Shown: one piece after another, positions 25,386 to 34,384 of the stretch | Layout of the letters: every line of letters starts with the position of its first letter | Position numbering within the stretch: the first letter of the stretch is position 1 | Assembly: GCA_030431715.1 (NCBI GenBank) | Contig: JAUIIO010000009.1 | Location: forward strand, 1 to 64,000 | DNA length: 64,000 nt | DNA from: a bacterium | GTDB taxonomy: Bacteria > Bdellovibrionota_C > UBA2361 > RFPC01 | Reading direction: 5' to 3' | Translations under genes and position numbers: made by a program | The notes under the pieces: generated by a model | The model's input: the letters and a program-made list of their open reading frames with translations, nothing else | Databases searched by the model: none | What the model was told of the DNA's origin: nothing

Positions 25386-26315
25386 ATGCTTTCAATCGTT
25401 ACTACACTCTATAAGTCAGAGCAGTTTGTGGAGGAGTTTTGTCGTCGAACTCTCGCGGTGGGGGAGAAAGTCTCAAGCTCATTAGAGCTTATTCTCGTTG
25501 ATGATGGTTCACCTGATGGCTCCCTAGCCAAAGCATTGGAATGTGCTAAAGGTGATCCTCGAATTACAGTAGTGGAGTTAGCTCGTAACTTTGGTCATCA
25601 CAGAGCTCTGATGACTGGGCTAGAAGTAGCTAACGGTGATCTTGTTTTTCTCATTGATTCTGATCTTGAAGAGGCTCCTGAAGACTTAGAGAGATTTCAT
25701 GCGAAGCTTGTTTCAGAGAAAGAAGTTGATGTTGTTTACGGAGTTCAAGAACAGAGAAAGGGTGGTTTCTTTGAGAAATGGACAGGTGATCTTTTTTACC
25801 TGATCTTCAATTACCTTTCAGATACGAAAGTACCTGCAAATTTTGTAACTTCTCGTTTGATGACGCGACACTATGTAGATGCGCTTCTTGAGTATAAAGA
25901 GCGTGAGCTGTTTTTAGGAGGGATTTGGGCCTTAACTGGCTTTCGTCAGGAGCCCATTGTCGTAAAGAAAGATTCAAGAGGCAGTAGTAGCTATACGCTT
26001 AGAAAAAGAATTAGTCTTTTTGTAAATTCTATCACGTCGTTTAGCAATAAACCTTTAGTACTTATATTTTATATCGGTTTGGTTTTGATGTTTATTGCTC
26101 TTCTTGCTGGAAGTGTTTTGGTGGCTCTTCGTTTAAGCGGATATGTTTTCTCTATCGGCTGGTCCTCTTTGATGCTCTCTCTCTGGTTTTTAGGAGGCCT
26201 CACGATCTTTTCGCTGGGAGTTGTCGGGATTTATATCTCCAAGATATTTACCGAAACTAAGATTCGCCCGTATGTAACGATTCGAAAGATGCATGGTGCA
26301 CGCTATGAAGCATGA
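25386..26315 (+). CDS. Membrane-anchored family 2 glycosyltransferase (GtrB/DPM-like)
   Basis: The 309-residue enzyme has a GT-A domain: SIVTTLYKSEQFVEEF start, VDDGSPDGS, ELARNFGHHRALMTG and metal-binding FLIDSDLEEAPED. Two C-terminal membrane helices follow (about 228-250 and 262-290), then a short tail. This is the layout of enzymes that put a sugar on polyprenyl phosphate, such as GtrB or ArnC. ArnC uses UDP-4-formamido-arabinose, which is interesting beside the formyltransferase. The donor is not known. Confidence 0.88.
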   Translation: MLSIVTTLYKSEQFVEEFCRRTLAVGEKVSSSLELILVDDGSPDGSLAKALECAKGDPRITVVELARNFGHHRALMTGLEVANGDLVFLIDSDLEEAPEDLERFHAKLVSEKEVDVVYGVQEQRKGGFFEKWTGDLFYLIFNYLSDTKVPANFVTSRLMTRHYVDALLEYKERELFLGGIWALTGFRQEPIVVKKDSRGSSSYTLRKRISLFVNSITSFSNKPLVLIFYIGLVLMFIALLAGSVLVALRLSGYVFSIGWSSLMLSLWFLGGLTIFSLGVVGIYISKIFTETKIRPYVTIRKMHGARYEA

Positions 26316-26928
26316 AGCAATTTTAAAAGATGTCGATGCTTACTATAGTACCAAACTGAAGGAGTTTGGTCCTTCAGCGAAAGGAGTGGATTGGAACTCA
26401 GAAGAATCTCAAAACGCTCGATTTGAAGAGCTAGTAAGAGTTATCCAAACGACAGATTCTTTTTCACTCCTTGATTATGGATGTGGATATGGAGCCTTGT
26501 GCTCATTCATGAAGTCACGATATCCGGCATTCTCTTATCATGGGTATGATATCTCAAAGCATATGATTGAGGTTGCAGAAAAGGCCCATCAGAAGCAAGA
26601 GTTTGTTACCTTTGGTAACTCGTTACAAGATCAAGATCTCTTTGACTATGCTGTCTCCAGCGGGCTGTTTAACGTAAAACTTGAACATGAAGTAAAGCAG
26701 TGGAATGAATATGTACTACATCAGATTCATGCCTTGGCGAGTCACTCCACAAAAGGGTTCGCGTTTAACATGCTTACTAGTTATTCAGATCCAGAATACA
26801 TGCGAGAAGACCTTTTCTATGCGGATCCCTGTTATATGTTTGATTATTGTAAGAGGCATTTTTCAAATAATGTGAGCCTCTTACATGATTATCAGTTGTA
26901 TGAGTTTACTATAGTTGTCCGCTTATGA
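26293..26928 (+). CDS. Class I SAM-dependent methyltransferase
   Basis: The 211-residue protein has motif I SLLDYGCGYGALCSFMKSR and SYHGYDISKHMI, then FDYAVSSGLFN. It is in the same run as the GtrB-like and formyltransferase genes. Two starts are possible, ATG 26293 (23-base overlap with the preceding gene) or ATG 26305. Its stop overlaps the formyltransferase ATG (ATGA). The substrate is not known; a sugar hydroxyl or amine is likely. Confidence 0.8.
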   Translation: MVHAMKHEAILKDVDAYYSTKLKEFGPSAKGVDWNSEESQNARFEELVRVIQTTDSFSLLDYGCGYGALCSFMKSRYPAFSYHGYDISKHMIEVAEKAHQKQEFVTFGNSLQDQDLFDYAVSSGLFNVKLEHEVKQWNEYVLHQIHALASHSTKGFAFNMLTSYSDPEYMREDLFYADPCYMFDYCKRHFSNNVSLLHDYQLYEFTIVVRL

Positions 26929-27599
26929 GTTCCAAAAATGTAAGCAACCACAAACTACGTGTCGCATTTGCGATATCAGGCAAGGGGAGACTTGCCCTAA
27001 AGGCTAGTGCATGTTCTGAGCAATTATGCATAGATCCGGTACTCTTTATTTTAGATGAAAAAGCAGATGCGGAAACTGAAAGTTCTCTACTCTCAGAAGG
27101 TCGTATCCTCCAGAGATTTGATTCATCAGAGCGTAAGAAGTTTGATTCTGACATATTGAAAGCATGTGATGAGCATAATGTTGAGCTCTTGGTGCTGACA
27201 TTTGATAAGCTTGTCTCTCATGAGCTTCTGACTAAATATTCGGGTAGAGTTATAAATGTACACATGTCAATGTTGCCCGCTTTTAAAGGATTTGGCGCTC
27301 TAAAAAATGCATTTTATGCAGGAGTACGATTTGTTGGGGCAACTATACATGAGGTAACGTCAGATATTGATGGCGGAAGCATTGTTGCACAGTGTATGGA
27401 ACCTCTTCGGCCTGAAGATACAGTAGAAACCATTGGAAACAGGCTATATGAGAAGTTAGAAGTTATGTATCTGAATGTAATCAACTGGTATGCTCAGGAT
27501 AGAATACTACATGATGAGCATGGCAGGATATGGATAGCTGAGGCTGACTATAGCGACGGCCTTTTACTTCCTGTACCAGAAATCTTTTATTCTTTCTGA
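26925..27599 (+). CDS. Formyltransferase-family protein (probable sugar N-formyltransferase)
   Basis: The 224-residue protein has the formyltransferase fold of PurN and sugar N-formyltransferases. The catalytic triad is visible: Asn and His in INVHMSMLPAFKGFG and Asp in VTSDIDGGSIVAQ. These enzymes pass a formyl group from N10-formyltetrahydrofolate to an amine. The position at the end of a glycan-modification run, with an RffA-type aminotransferase close by, suggests N-formylation of a 4-amino-4,6-dideoxyhexose rather than purine synthesis. The 3' end overlaps the convergent membrane-protein gene by 13 bases. Confidence 0.82.
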   Translation: MSSKNVSNHKLRVAFAISGKGRLALKASACSEQLCIDPVLFILDEKADAETESSLLSEGRILQRFDSSERKKFDSDILKACDEHNVELLVLTFDKLVSHELLTKYSGRVINVHMSMLPAFKGFGALKNAFYAGVRFVGATIHEVTSDIDGGSIVAQCMEPLRPEDTVETIGNRLYEKLEVMYLNVINWYAQDRILHDEHGRIWIAEADYSDGLLLPVPEIFYSF

Positions 27600-29215
27600 G
27601 AATTTTTTACTCGAGTTATCTGGCATATATAAATGCGAGGTAAGATCAGGTGATTATCACACGGAAAAGAAGGCTTTCTCCTCAGTATATACAAGCCTTT
27701 TTCTGGCCTGATTTCTGGATTGTATTTCTTAACTGTCTCTGGATGTTCAAATATATATGAGAGATAGTTCATTGCTCCTTTGTTGTTGTAAGCAGAATAC
27801 ACATGCTCAGAGCTGGCGGTCCATTGTCTCAGGGCGTGACGATGCTCAAACAGCGGCGTAAGGACATAGTTTTGAGCTGCGTCCCTAACCTGAAGAGCGC
27901 TGCTTGATACAGTAAAGCTTGAGAGGCAAAAGGGAATAAGAAGCCACCTGAATCTTGTCTTTTTGGTAATTTCATTGATTATGAGAAAAGACACGAGATA
28001 CAGGAGAGGAAAAAAATAGGACAGATACCTGATATTGTAATAGAATACTGGAAAGAGCTCGTGGAGAAGGACGTTCGCGAGTGTGAACGAGTATGTAAAG
28101 AGGTAAAGTTTTTTGAGCTTCATGGGACAATCAAAAAAATAAACTCCACACAGAATGGAAGTTAATGAAATAATAATAGGGAAATGCCATAGGTAGTGAA
28201 AAAAGTAAGTTCCGCTTAATGGGAAGATCGTAAAGCCTCCTATTGGGAGAGGTTTGTTCTTAGCAAGGAAAGTTGCTGCTTCACCTGAAACAAATGAAAA
28301 AAGGTTAATATCAAGGAGCATGCTTGTAATTTGCCAAAAGATATAGCATGTCGAAAAAGAGATAAAGTTTGAAGTTATGAATTTGCCCCTGAAATGCTCT
28401 ATGAGATTTGAGAAATATGACTTGTCGTTCTTTTCTATGTATAGCTCTGCAAATATAAATGCGCCAAGTATTGCCAAATACTGTGGCCGTCCGAGCGTTG
28501 TGATAAAAAATACTATACCTACAAGATAGGCTGGTCTTTTTGAATACGCGAGTAAGCTCAGAGTGAGTATCGTGACATTAATGATCAGTCCTTCTGAAAC
28601 GTTTGCAAAGTTTGTGAGGTTACTGGAAAGAGTTAGAGTAGTGGTTGCAAAAACAGCAAGCACTCCGGGGATGTTGAATGTTCTTAAAAGAAAGTAGGCA
28701 GATGTGAAAAATATCAGAGAAGATAAAGCTACGAGATGTGCGGGAAAATCAAAAAATAAATAATGAAGTGAGCATATCAAGGTGTAAGTTGAGAAAAAAA
28801 CATGATTAGTGGTCCACGCATCTACCCACAAGAATCTCGAGTTTGCGGTCCACATGTTCGGAGGGTAGGAAAAATAAAAATAGACTAGGGTAGAAAGAGT
28901 AAGGAATAGAAGGAAGATCTGCCGAGTCCGAACAGGTGAAAAATACGAATCCTGAAACAGCGGCTTTGCGCAGCACATGATCAGAAAAGGTGTACTGATA
29001 AAGAGTATGCCAATACGAAAAAGTTGCAATGAGAACCCATTGTCATCAAGAAATGCCGGAGCTATTGATCCAGCAGATCGAATAGTTGCTGAGAGCGGTA
29101 GGAACTGAAAAAAAAGGTGAGTAATTTCATGTTTAAGGGTAATAAGCGTGGTGCCGATGACCAGCATTAGCAGGTATAGTATGTTCTGGCTGTTTATGAA
29201 TTTCTTAAGGAACAT
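27587..29215 (-). CDS. Polytopic membrane protein, possible GT-C glycosyltransferase or polymerase
   Basis: The 542-residue protein has about ten to twelve hydrophobic helices (for example NILYLLMLVIGTTLI, QIFLLFLTLSTLVYFYF, PAYLVGIVFFITTL) and a C-terminal soluble tail of about 90 residues. The pattern of large loops between helices 1 and 2 and after the last helix is that of GT-C enzymes (GT39/GT83-like). No diagnostic motif is visible, so a Wzy-like polymerase remains possible. It stands alone on the minus strand within the glycan region. Confidence 0.6.
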   Translation of the reverse strand: MFLKKFINSQNILYLLMLVIGTTLITLKHEITHLFFQFLPLSATIRSAGSIAPAFLDDNGFSLQLFRIGILFISTPFLIMCCAKPLFQDSYFSPVRTRQIFLLFLTLSTLVYFYFSYPPNMWTANSRFLWVDAWTTNHVFFSTYTLICSLHYLFFDFPAHLVALSSLIFFTSAYFLLRTFNIPGVLAVFATTTLTLSSNLTNFANVSEGLIINVTILTLSLLAYSKRPAYLVGIVFFITTLGRPQYLAILGAFIFAELYIEKNDKSYFSNLIEHFRGKFITSNFISFSTCYIFWQITSMLLDINLFSFVSGEAATFLAKNKPLPIGGFTIFPLSGTYFFHYLWHFPIIISLTSILCGVYFFDCPMKLKKLYLFTYSFTLANVLLHELFPVFYYNIRYLSYFFPLLYLVSFLIINEITKKTRFRWLLIPFCLSSFTVSSSALQVRDAAQNYVLTPLFEHRHALRQWTASSEHVYSAYNNKGAMNYLSYIFEHPETVKKYNPEIRPEKGLYILRRKPSFPCDNHLILPRIYICQITRVKNSQKE

Positions 29216-29566
29216 GATTCTTCAAATAGTAGGGGAGAATTGCAATCGGTTCAATGGCCTTATAGCAAGTTGAAGGGATGAATCTTAAAACGCTTAGTAT
29301 TACTTGATGGGAAGTTTAAAAGTTAAATCTGAAAGCTTTAGCATAAACCATTCCAGAGCCTCCTGTTCAATTACGCGTATAAAGCTGCAATAAGCTCAGC
29401 CCTTTTTATCAGAGTCACGACTTTTTAGCTCAATCTTGGTGCATATTATAAGTATAAAAGGTAGGGGGTTTAGTCCGCATTGTCGAAGTACGGAGGCGTA
29501 AGTTCGTGCTTTAGTTCAGTTCTCTATCCTCTTGTGTCGAGAATAGCAGTTAGGAGCTGCAAGCTC

Positions 29567-29596
29567 TTGCAATTTGAATTGAACTCTCTGTACAAT
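29567..29596 (+). promoter_or_regulatory. Probable promoter of the zinc-ribbon gene
   Basis: TTGCAA (29567-29572) and TACAAT (29591-29596) are 18 bases apart; transcription would begin near 29603, about 20 bases before the ATG. The rest of the 406-base divergent gap (29216-29621) shows no gene. It includes two copies of TAGGAGCTGC at 29551 and 29611, the second forming the ribosome-binding site. Confidence 0.45.
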
Positions 29597-29621
29597 GTAC
29601 TGCATCAGTATAGGAGCTGCT

Positions 29622-30365
29622 ATGATACAGGAACATTCGAGTCTTTTAAAGCGGCTCATTGAGCTAAGTAAAGTAGATGCATCATTGGCTCGCATCAAAG
29701 CTGAAAAAGACAAATGCGAGAATGAATTGGCGGACCAACTTCTTGTTCTGCAAGACAAGGATAAGGAGCTTTCTTCGAAGACTGAGGTTCTTGCGACCGA
29801 ACAAGAGAGATATCGAAAAGAAGAAAAGAGGCTCAAGGAGGAGAATGACAAACTCGTTGAGCGGAGGAAAGCGCTGAATACGTTTTCTGATTACAAGGTT
29901 CAACAGTCTGCCCAGAAAGAAATTGAACAATCCGCTAAGCAACTTACGGCACAAGAAGAAAAGCTTCTACAAGCTCTGGATCATAGTGATATGCTAGAAA
30001 AGGAAGTAGAGGAGCTGAAAACATGGTTAGAGAATGAGCGAGAGACTTTTCAGAAATTTGAGTCTGACACTCGAGCGAAAATTGACTCACTTCAAACTCG
30101 ACTTACAGAAAAAGAGACTGACCGTAGTAAGCTTATCGATAGTATTGATAAGAAAGACATTGTTCAGTACGAGAGAATACGTACTCGCTTCATAGACCCT
30201 GTCGTCCCCTTAGAGGCAGGAGTTTGTACTGGATGCCATGTGCAAGTGGGCGCACAATTGATGTTGGAGGTAGCTAAAGCGACTATGCTCGTGAAATGTC
30301 GTGGGTGTGGTAGATTCTTGTATTTAGAACAAAACCCTACGGACAATGCTGAAACTCTGGCTTGA
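29622..30365 (+). CDS. Coiled-coil protein with C-terminal C4 zinc ribbon (DUF164/CdsZ-like)
   Basis: The 247-residue cytosolic protein is a long coiled coil (residues about 8-190, with Glu/Lys/Leu heptads). It ends in a four-cysteine zinc ribbon: CTGCHVQV and, 23 residues on, CRGCGRFLYL. This matches the DUF164/CdsZ family found in most bacterial phyla; a role in nucleic-acid or ribosome-linked processes has been suggested, but function is unsettled. AGGAG six bases upstream fixes ATG 29622; an ATG at 29595 is further up without a site. It sits directly upstream of rnpB, a linkage I associate with deltaproteobacteria. Confidence 0.85.
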   Translation: MIQEHSSLLKRLIELSKVDASLARIKAEKDKCENELADQLLVLQDKDKELSSKTEVLATEQERYRKEEKRLKEENDKLVERRKALNTFSDYKVQQSAQKEIEQSAKQLTAQEEKLLQALDHSDMLEKEVEELKTWLENERETFQKFESDTRAKIDSLQTRLTEKETDRSKLIDSIDKKDIVQYERIRTRFIDPVVPLEAGVCTGCHVQVGAQLMLEVAKATMLVKCRGCGRFLYLEQNPTDNAETLA

Positions 30366-30434
30366 AACAGCTTACGTTCATAATTCTTAAAGTCTCATAA
30401 TCTACGATTTGCAGTCATCATTTGAAAATAAATT

Positions 30435-30440
30435 TATACT
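30435..30440 (+). promoter_or_regulatory. -10 box of rnpB
   Basis: TATACT lies 5 bases before the predicted 5' end of RNase P RNA (about 30445-30447), the right distance for its promoter. A -35-like TTGCAG at 30409-30414 is 20 bases upstream, slightly far. Confidence 0.5.
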
Positions 30441-30444
30441 TATG

Positions 30445-30896
30445 AGGAGAAGCTATACGAGTAATCGCCAGTCATGATGAAAATTATGATTGGAGGAAAG
30501 TCGGGACATCGCAGGGCAATATCGGCTGCTAACGGCAGCGTGAGGTGACTCACGGAAAGTGCCACAGAGAAGGAGACATCCGGGTGTGGCTCATGGTGTA
30601 TTTGGTTAAATGGGGAGGTCCCACTTCGCCCGACATAAATGTCGGTGCTACGAGGGACACCTTAACCAGATGCAGCGTGGGCTGCATCTGGTTAAGGTGA
30701 AAAGGTGAGGTAAGAGCTCACCGGCAGTGGGGAGACTCACTGGCCTGGTAAACCCCGGTTGATGCAAGGCCAAATATGGGGGTAGAGCTGCCCGCTCGTT
30801 TATCCCCCGGGTAGTGTCGCTTGAGCAGAGGAGTGATTCTCTGCCTAGATGAATGATTACGTAGAACAGAATCCCGCTTACGGTATAGCTTCTCCT
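30445..30896 (+). ncRNA. rnpB: RNase P RNA (bacterial A-type), enlarged
   Basis: This is the catalytic RNA of RNase P, which matures tRNA 5' ends. The ends pair as P1 (AGGAGAAGCTATA near 30445 with TATAGCTTCTCCT at 30884-30896). Conserved elements are GGAGGAAAGTC (30492), GGAAAGTGCCACAGA (30554) and ACAGAATCCCGCTTA (30866). The length of about 450 bases exceeds the usual 350-400. The extra part lies around 30600-30710. It contains a hairpin CGACAT-AA-ATGTCG (30631-30644) and a perfect 19-bp stem with GTGG loop (30658-30699), probably an extended P12 region. Confidence 0.97.
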
Positions 30897-31050
30897 GATA
30901 ATCTTTGACTGCTATGAGCTAGAGTTGATGTTACAAACCTAAGGAGGCCAAATTGCAATTCCATTAAGAAGCTTGATGAGGGAACTGATTGAGTCAGCTA
31001 TGACTGATTTTTATATTATTATATGAGATGGTCCGCTTAAGATTATAAAC

Positions 31051-34000
31051 GTGAAATTTACTCCTATGAGAAATTTTCTTAAGAATTATCTTTCTTATTT
31101 ACATAGCTATGTGGACAGAGCTCCTGAAGAGGATTGGGCCCTCTACTCCTCAACTATCTCGAAAATCAAATGTAAGCCTGAATATTTAAGGTTAAGCGGT
31201 TGGGTTTTCCATTCAAAGTTTCCCGTAGTACTTGAGCTGCGACTCGGTACAATGGTTCTTTCGAGGCATGTTCCGTCTCTGTCAAGGACAGATGTAGCCG
31301 CACAGTATCCATCTCTGAAGAGGGCTTGTCATTCTGGGTTCCTCTTACATCTTCCCACGTCACTTTTCCCACTGCTAGATGGTGGCGAACTTACGCTTCA
31401 AGCGCACTGTATTCTGTCTGAATCATCAAGCAGGGAAGAGAAGATCCTCTGGCGGTCGCAAAAACTCTCAAAAGCTGATGGCTTGGCTGAAGAAAAGGAA
31501 AAAATACTGAACCAGTATTATCCCAAGCGTTTGCAGCAAGCAGATGGAACAGAAGCAATTCTTTCCTTTTATAATAGTACGAGGGGTACGAAGTCTTCCG
31601 TCTTTGGTTTTCCATCTGAGGAGTCCCCATATATGCTGGTGGGACTTGGTTCCGATGTAAGCCATATGCTTCAGGAGTGTATGGCCTCCTTAAAAGGCAG
31701 GGGAGCTAACCCCGGAGTTTTCTCTCTTGAGAGAGAAAGTGAAATGCCACTTTTTGTTAAGCAGCTCCAAGAGCAAAGTGAGATAAGTCAGGAGGTCTGC
31801 CAATATCTTATCGCAGTTAATTGGCAATCTCTTCGTATGGCATTTTTACTCCGCGGATATTTTAAGAATGCATCTGTTCTCTTATATCTTTCTCAATCAC
31901 CTGAGGAAATTATGAGGAAATGTGAACCAGAAGAAATCCGCCTATATGAATTTGCGATGAAGTCGCTATGTATTCCACTATTTCAAACTCAAAGAATTCA
32001 AGAGGCATTTTTACAACGCTATGATTTTATTTGTAATGGAATTGTTTTGGATGACAATGAAGACATTCAGGCACGAATGAAGCAAGCGAGATTGGAGCTT
32101 TATGAAAATCTTGAAAAGTATTCGCGTGCTTCGCGCAATCTCACTGTAATTATTCCAGTATATAATGCCTTATCGAGTGCAATACGAGCTATTCGCAGTG
32201 TGATGAATAGCTTGCCTGCCCATGCTCAATGTATAGTGGTTGACGATGCTTCTGATGTTACAGTGCGTGAAGCACTAAGGAATAAGATTGCTGAATATTC
32301 GCCGAATGACATTAAACTCATAGTCCGAGAACATAATGGTGGCTTTTTAGAGGCTTGCCTCAGTGGTTTGCAATCCTGCGCTAATACTCATGACATCCTT
32401 CTTATGAATTCTGATGTTGTTGTTAGCTCTGATTCTGTAAAAAGGCTACTTGAGGATACGCGAGTTAGGCCTGCTATTGGCATGGCCTCCACGTTGTCGA
32501 CAGGGTCTTATCAGTTTCAATACTCAATACCCTGTGGACTGTCCTATGCTCTAACTAGTAATTCACTGAGCCATGCCGAGCACGAAAATTGTCCAGTAGT
32601 TTTTTGCCCTGAAGGACAATTTCTGTTCTTAAAGAGGTGGGCGATAGATCGCTTGGGTTTTTTTGATCGAGTTTACGAGCGTGGGTTCTGTGAGGAGTCT
32701 GACCTAGCTATGCGCTATTATTTACATGGGATCGAGACTGTGTGCGCTAAGAATACTCTCGTTTTTCATGAACAGTCTGCGTCTTTTCAGATCGCAGGAA
32801 GAGAGCTTGCACTGCAGCGTAATCAACCACTACTTGAGAAGCGCTGGGGGGCCTATCTCGCAGCGGCACGATCTCTCCAGTCTGCAGTACAGGATTCTAC
32901 TAACGGGATTGAATACGATTCTTTCAAGCCTTCGATACTTCTTTCCTCTTTGTCTGCTCATAAAGTGTTTGATGAGCAGAGTGCTGAGATTTATGATGAT
33001 TCTAAAACCCGTGACCTTACTAATATTTATTCAGATCTTGAAGAGCTTTTAGATAAAGTAGAAGTTGTTTTTATCTTGCCAGCCTTAAGCCTTGGCGGAG
33101 GAGCTTTGTCTGTCTTGCAACATGTCAATGAATTGCAGATGCGTGGAATTGAGGCACGAGTCTTCACGCTTTCGCCGAATACAAATATCAACTATCCACT
33201 ACTTGCTCCTGCAGTGAGCATCTCTCATGAGAATCTGTTCAAGCTTCCCTGGAAAAAGCAAAAGGTTGTTGCAACTTTTTGGAGCACTGCGTACCTCGTA
33301 CATTCACTTACTGAAGCCTTTCCTGATATCTCCGGTAGCTATTACGTTCAGGATTACGAGCCATGGTTTTATGACGCTAATGAAAATTCTAAGCTGATTG
33401 AGTATGCGAAAAAGAGTTATTCACTAGGACTTCCACTTGTTTCTAAGACAAGGTTTCTTAAATCTCTCGTAGAAGATAAGCATAACTGTCCTGTTCATCT
33501 GATTACACCGGGAATTGACCGCACGATCTTCTATTCGGGAGATCAAGAGAGAAGAATCGGTCGGCCTAAACTAGTTGCAATGTATCGTCCGAGCACGCCA
33601 CGCAGGGGATCCGTAGAAATGGTATCTGTTCTTGAGGCTCTTTTAAGGCGGCTGCCAGAACTTGATGTGACTCTCTTTGGATCAGACGAGCCTATACAAC
33701 TTGCCGATGATTTTCATGTGAGACAATTAGGCAGGGTATCCCCGTTGACTGTGTCACAATTGTATCAAGCAGCAGATATTACCTTGGACCTTTCGCATTG
33801 GCAGGGATTTGGTCGCATGGGAATTGAAGCTATGAGTTGTGGTGTTGTGCCTGTACTTTCAGATTCTGGTGGAGTGAGCGAGTATGCTCTTCATGAAAAA
33901 AATTGTCTTATGTTTGATGGGTCTAACCCTTCTTTAGCAGTAGAGCACATTATTCGCTTGAGCTTGGATAGGGAACTTCGAATGAAGCTCAGAAGAGCTG

Positions 34001-34113
34001 CTCTGGAAACGGCAGAGAGCTATAGTGAGGCTAAGGCATCGGATGATTGGCTTGCTATTTTTCAGAATTTCACTGATGAAGTGCTCCTCAAATCTGGTGG
34101 TCATAGTGGTTGA
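31051..34113 (+). CDS. Large bifunctional glycosyltransferase (beta-sandwich, GT2 and GT4 domains)
   Basis: The 1020-residue protein joins three parts. Residues about 45-130 form a beta-sandwich found at the head of some polysaccharide enzymes (LRLSGWVFHSK...SRTDVAAQYPSL...SGF). Residues about 365-620 are a GT2 domain (LTVIIPVYNA, CIVVDDASD, DILLMNSDVVV, GFFDRVYERGFCEESDLAMR). Residues about 670-1005 are a GT4 domain (LPALSLGGGALSVL, YYVQDYEPWFY, DLSHWQGFGRMGIEAMSCG) resembling WsaF-like rhamnosyltransferases. It would add two successive sugars. The start is GTG 31051 or ATG 31066. It follows rnpB by about 150 bases that hold no clear gene. Confidence 0.85.
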   Translation: MKFTPMRNFLKNYLSYLHSYVDRAPEEDWALYSSTISKIKCKPEYLRLSGWVFHSKFPVVLELRLGTMVLSRHVPSLSRTDVAAQYPSLKRACHSGFLLHLPTSLFPLLDGGELTLQAHCILSESSSREEKILWRSQKLSKADGLAEEKEKILNQYYPKRLQQADGTEAILSFYNSTRGTKSSVFGFPSEESPYMLVGLGSDVSHMLQECMASLKGRGANPGVFSLERESEMPLFVKQLQEQSEISQEVCQYLIAVNWQSLRMAFLLRGYFKNASVLLYLSQSPEEIMRKCEPEEIRLYEFAMKSLCIPLFQTQRIQEAFLQRYDFICNGIVLDDNEDIQARMKQARLELYENLEKYSRASRNLTVIIPVYNALSSAIRAIRSVMNSLPAHAQCIVVDDASDVTVREALRNKIAEYSPNDIKLIVREHNGGFLEACLSGLQSCANTHDILLMNSDVVVSSDSVKRLLEDTRVRPAIGMASTLSTGSYQFQYSIPCGLSYALTSNSLSHAEHENCPVVFCPEGQFLFLKRWAIDRLGFFDRVYERGFCEESDLAMRYYLHGIETVCAKNTLVFHEQSASFQIAGRELALQRNQPLLEKRWGAYLAAARSLQSAVQDSTNGIEYDSFKPSILLSSLSAHKVFDEQSAEIYDDSKTRDLTNIYSDLEELLDKVEVVFILPALSLGGGALSVLQHVNELQMRGIEARVFTLSPNTNINYPLLAPAVSISHENLFKLPWKKQKVVATFWSTAYLVHSLTEAFPDISGSYYVQDYEPWFYDANENSKLIEYAKKSYSLGLPLVSKTRFLKSLVEDKHNCPVHLITPGIDRTIFYSGDQERRIGRPKLVAMYRPSTPRRGSVEMVSVLEALLRRLPELDVTLFGSDEPIQLADDFHVRQLGRVSPLTVSQLYQAADITLDLSHWQGFGRMGIEAMSCGVVPVLSDSGGVSEYALHEKNCLMFDGSNPSLAVEHIIRLSLDRELRMKLRRAALETAESYSEAKASDDWLAIFQNFTDEVLLKSGGHSG

Positions 34114-34166
34114 TTATCTTTGGCGTGAATGAATCTCTATGCCTAAAATAATATCTGCCTTATTTT

Positions 34167-34360
34167 TCAATACTTTAGTCCGAAGTTGCTCTTGAACCAG
34201 TCGATGCTACCTCGCATCAGATTCCCACACTTATTCTTGAGTACCTTGATATAGAAAGGTGTAAAGACTGATTTGGACGTGCCGTCTGTCTTCTTCTAAC
34301 CCGGGCCGAGAACTTGATTTCATCGGCATTTATCCGTAATATCACCACACTACGCCTCAT
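34167..34360 (-). pseudogene. Possible remnant of a glycosyltransferase-like gene, frameshifted
   Basis: The gap 34114-34384 holds a minus-strand stretch that reads protein-like in two frames. From ATG 34360 it reads [20 protein letters not shown]. After a single-base shift near 34296 it reads TDGTSKSVFTPFYIKVLKN, ending in RGSIDWFKSNFGLKY and a TGA at 34167. The joined 60-65 residues look like the tail of a glycosyltransferase (KxxDGTSKS resembles the end of polyprenyl-phosphate GT2 enzymes). I see no upstream part. It may be coincidence; a protein search would settle it. Confidence 0.35.
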
Positions 34361-34384
34361 AAGCTTTTTCTGGAGTTATATACT

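Noticed and set aside
30942..30965. Perfect AAGGAGG site after rnpB
   Set aside because: No reading frame of useful length follows at the right distance (TTG start gives four codons), so no gene is called.
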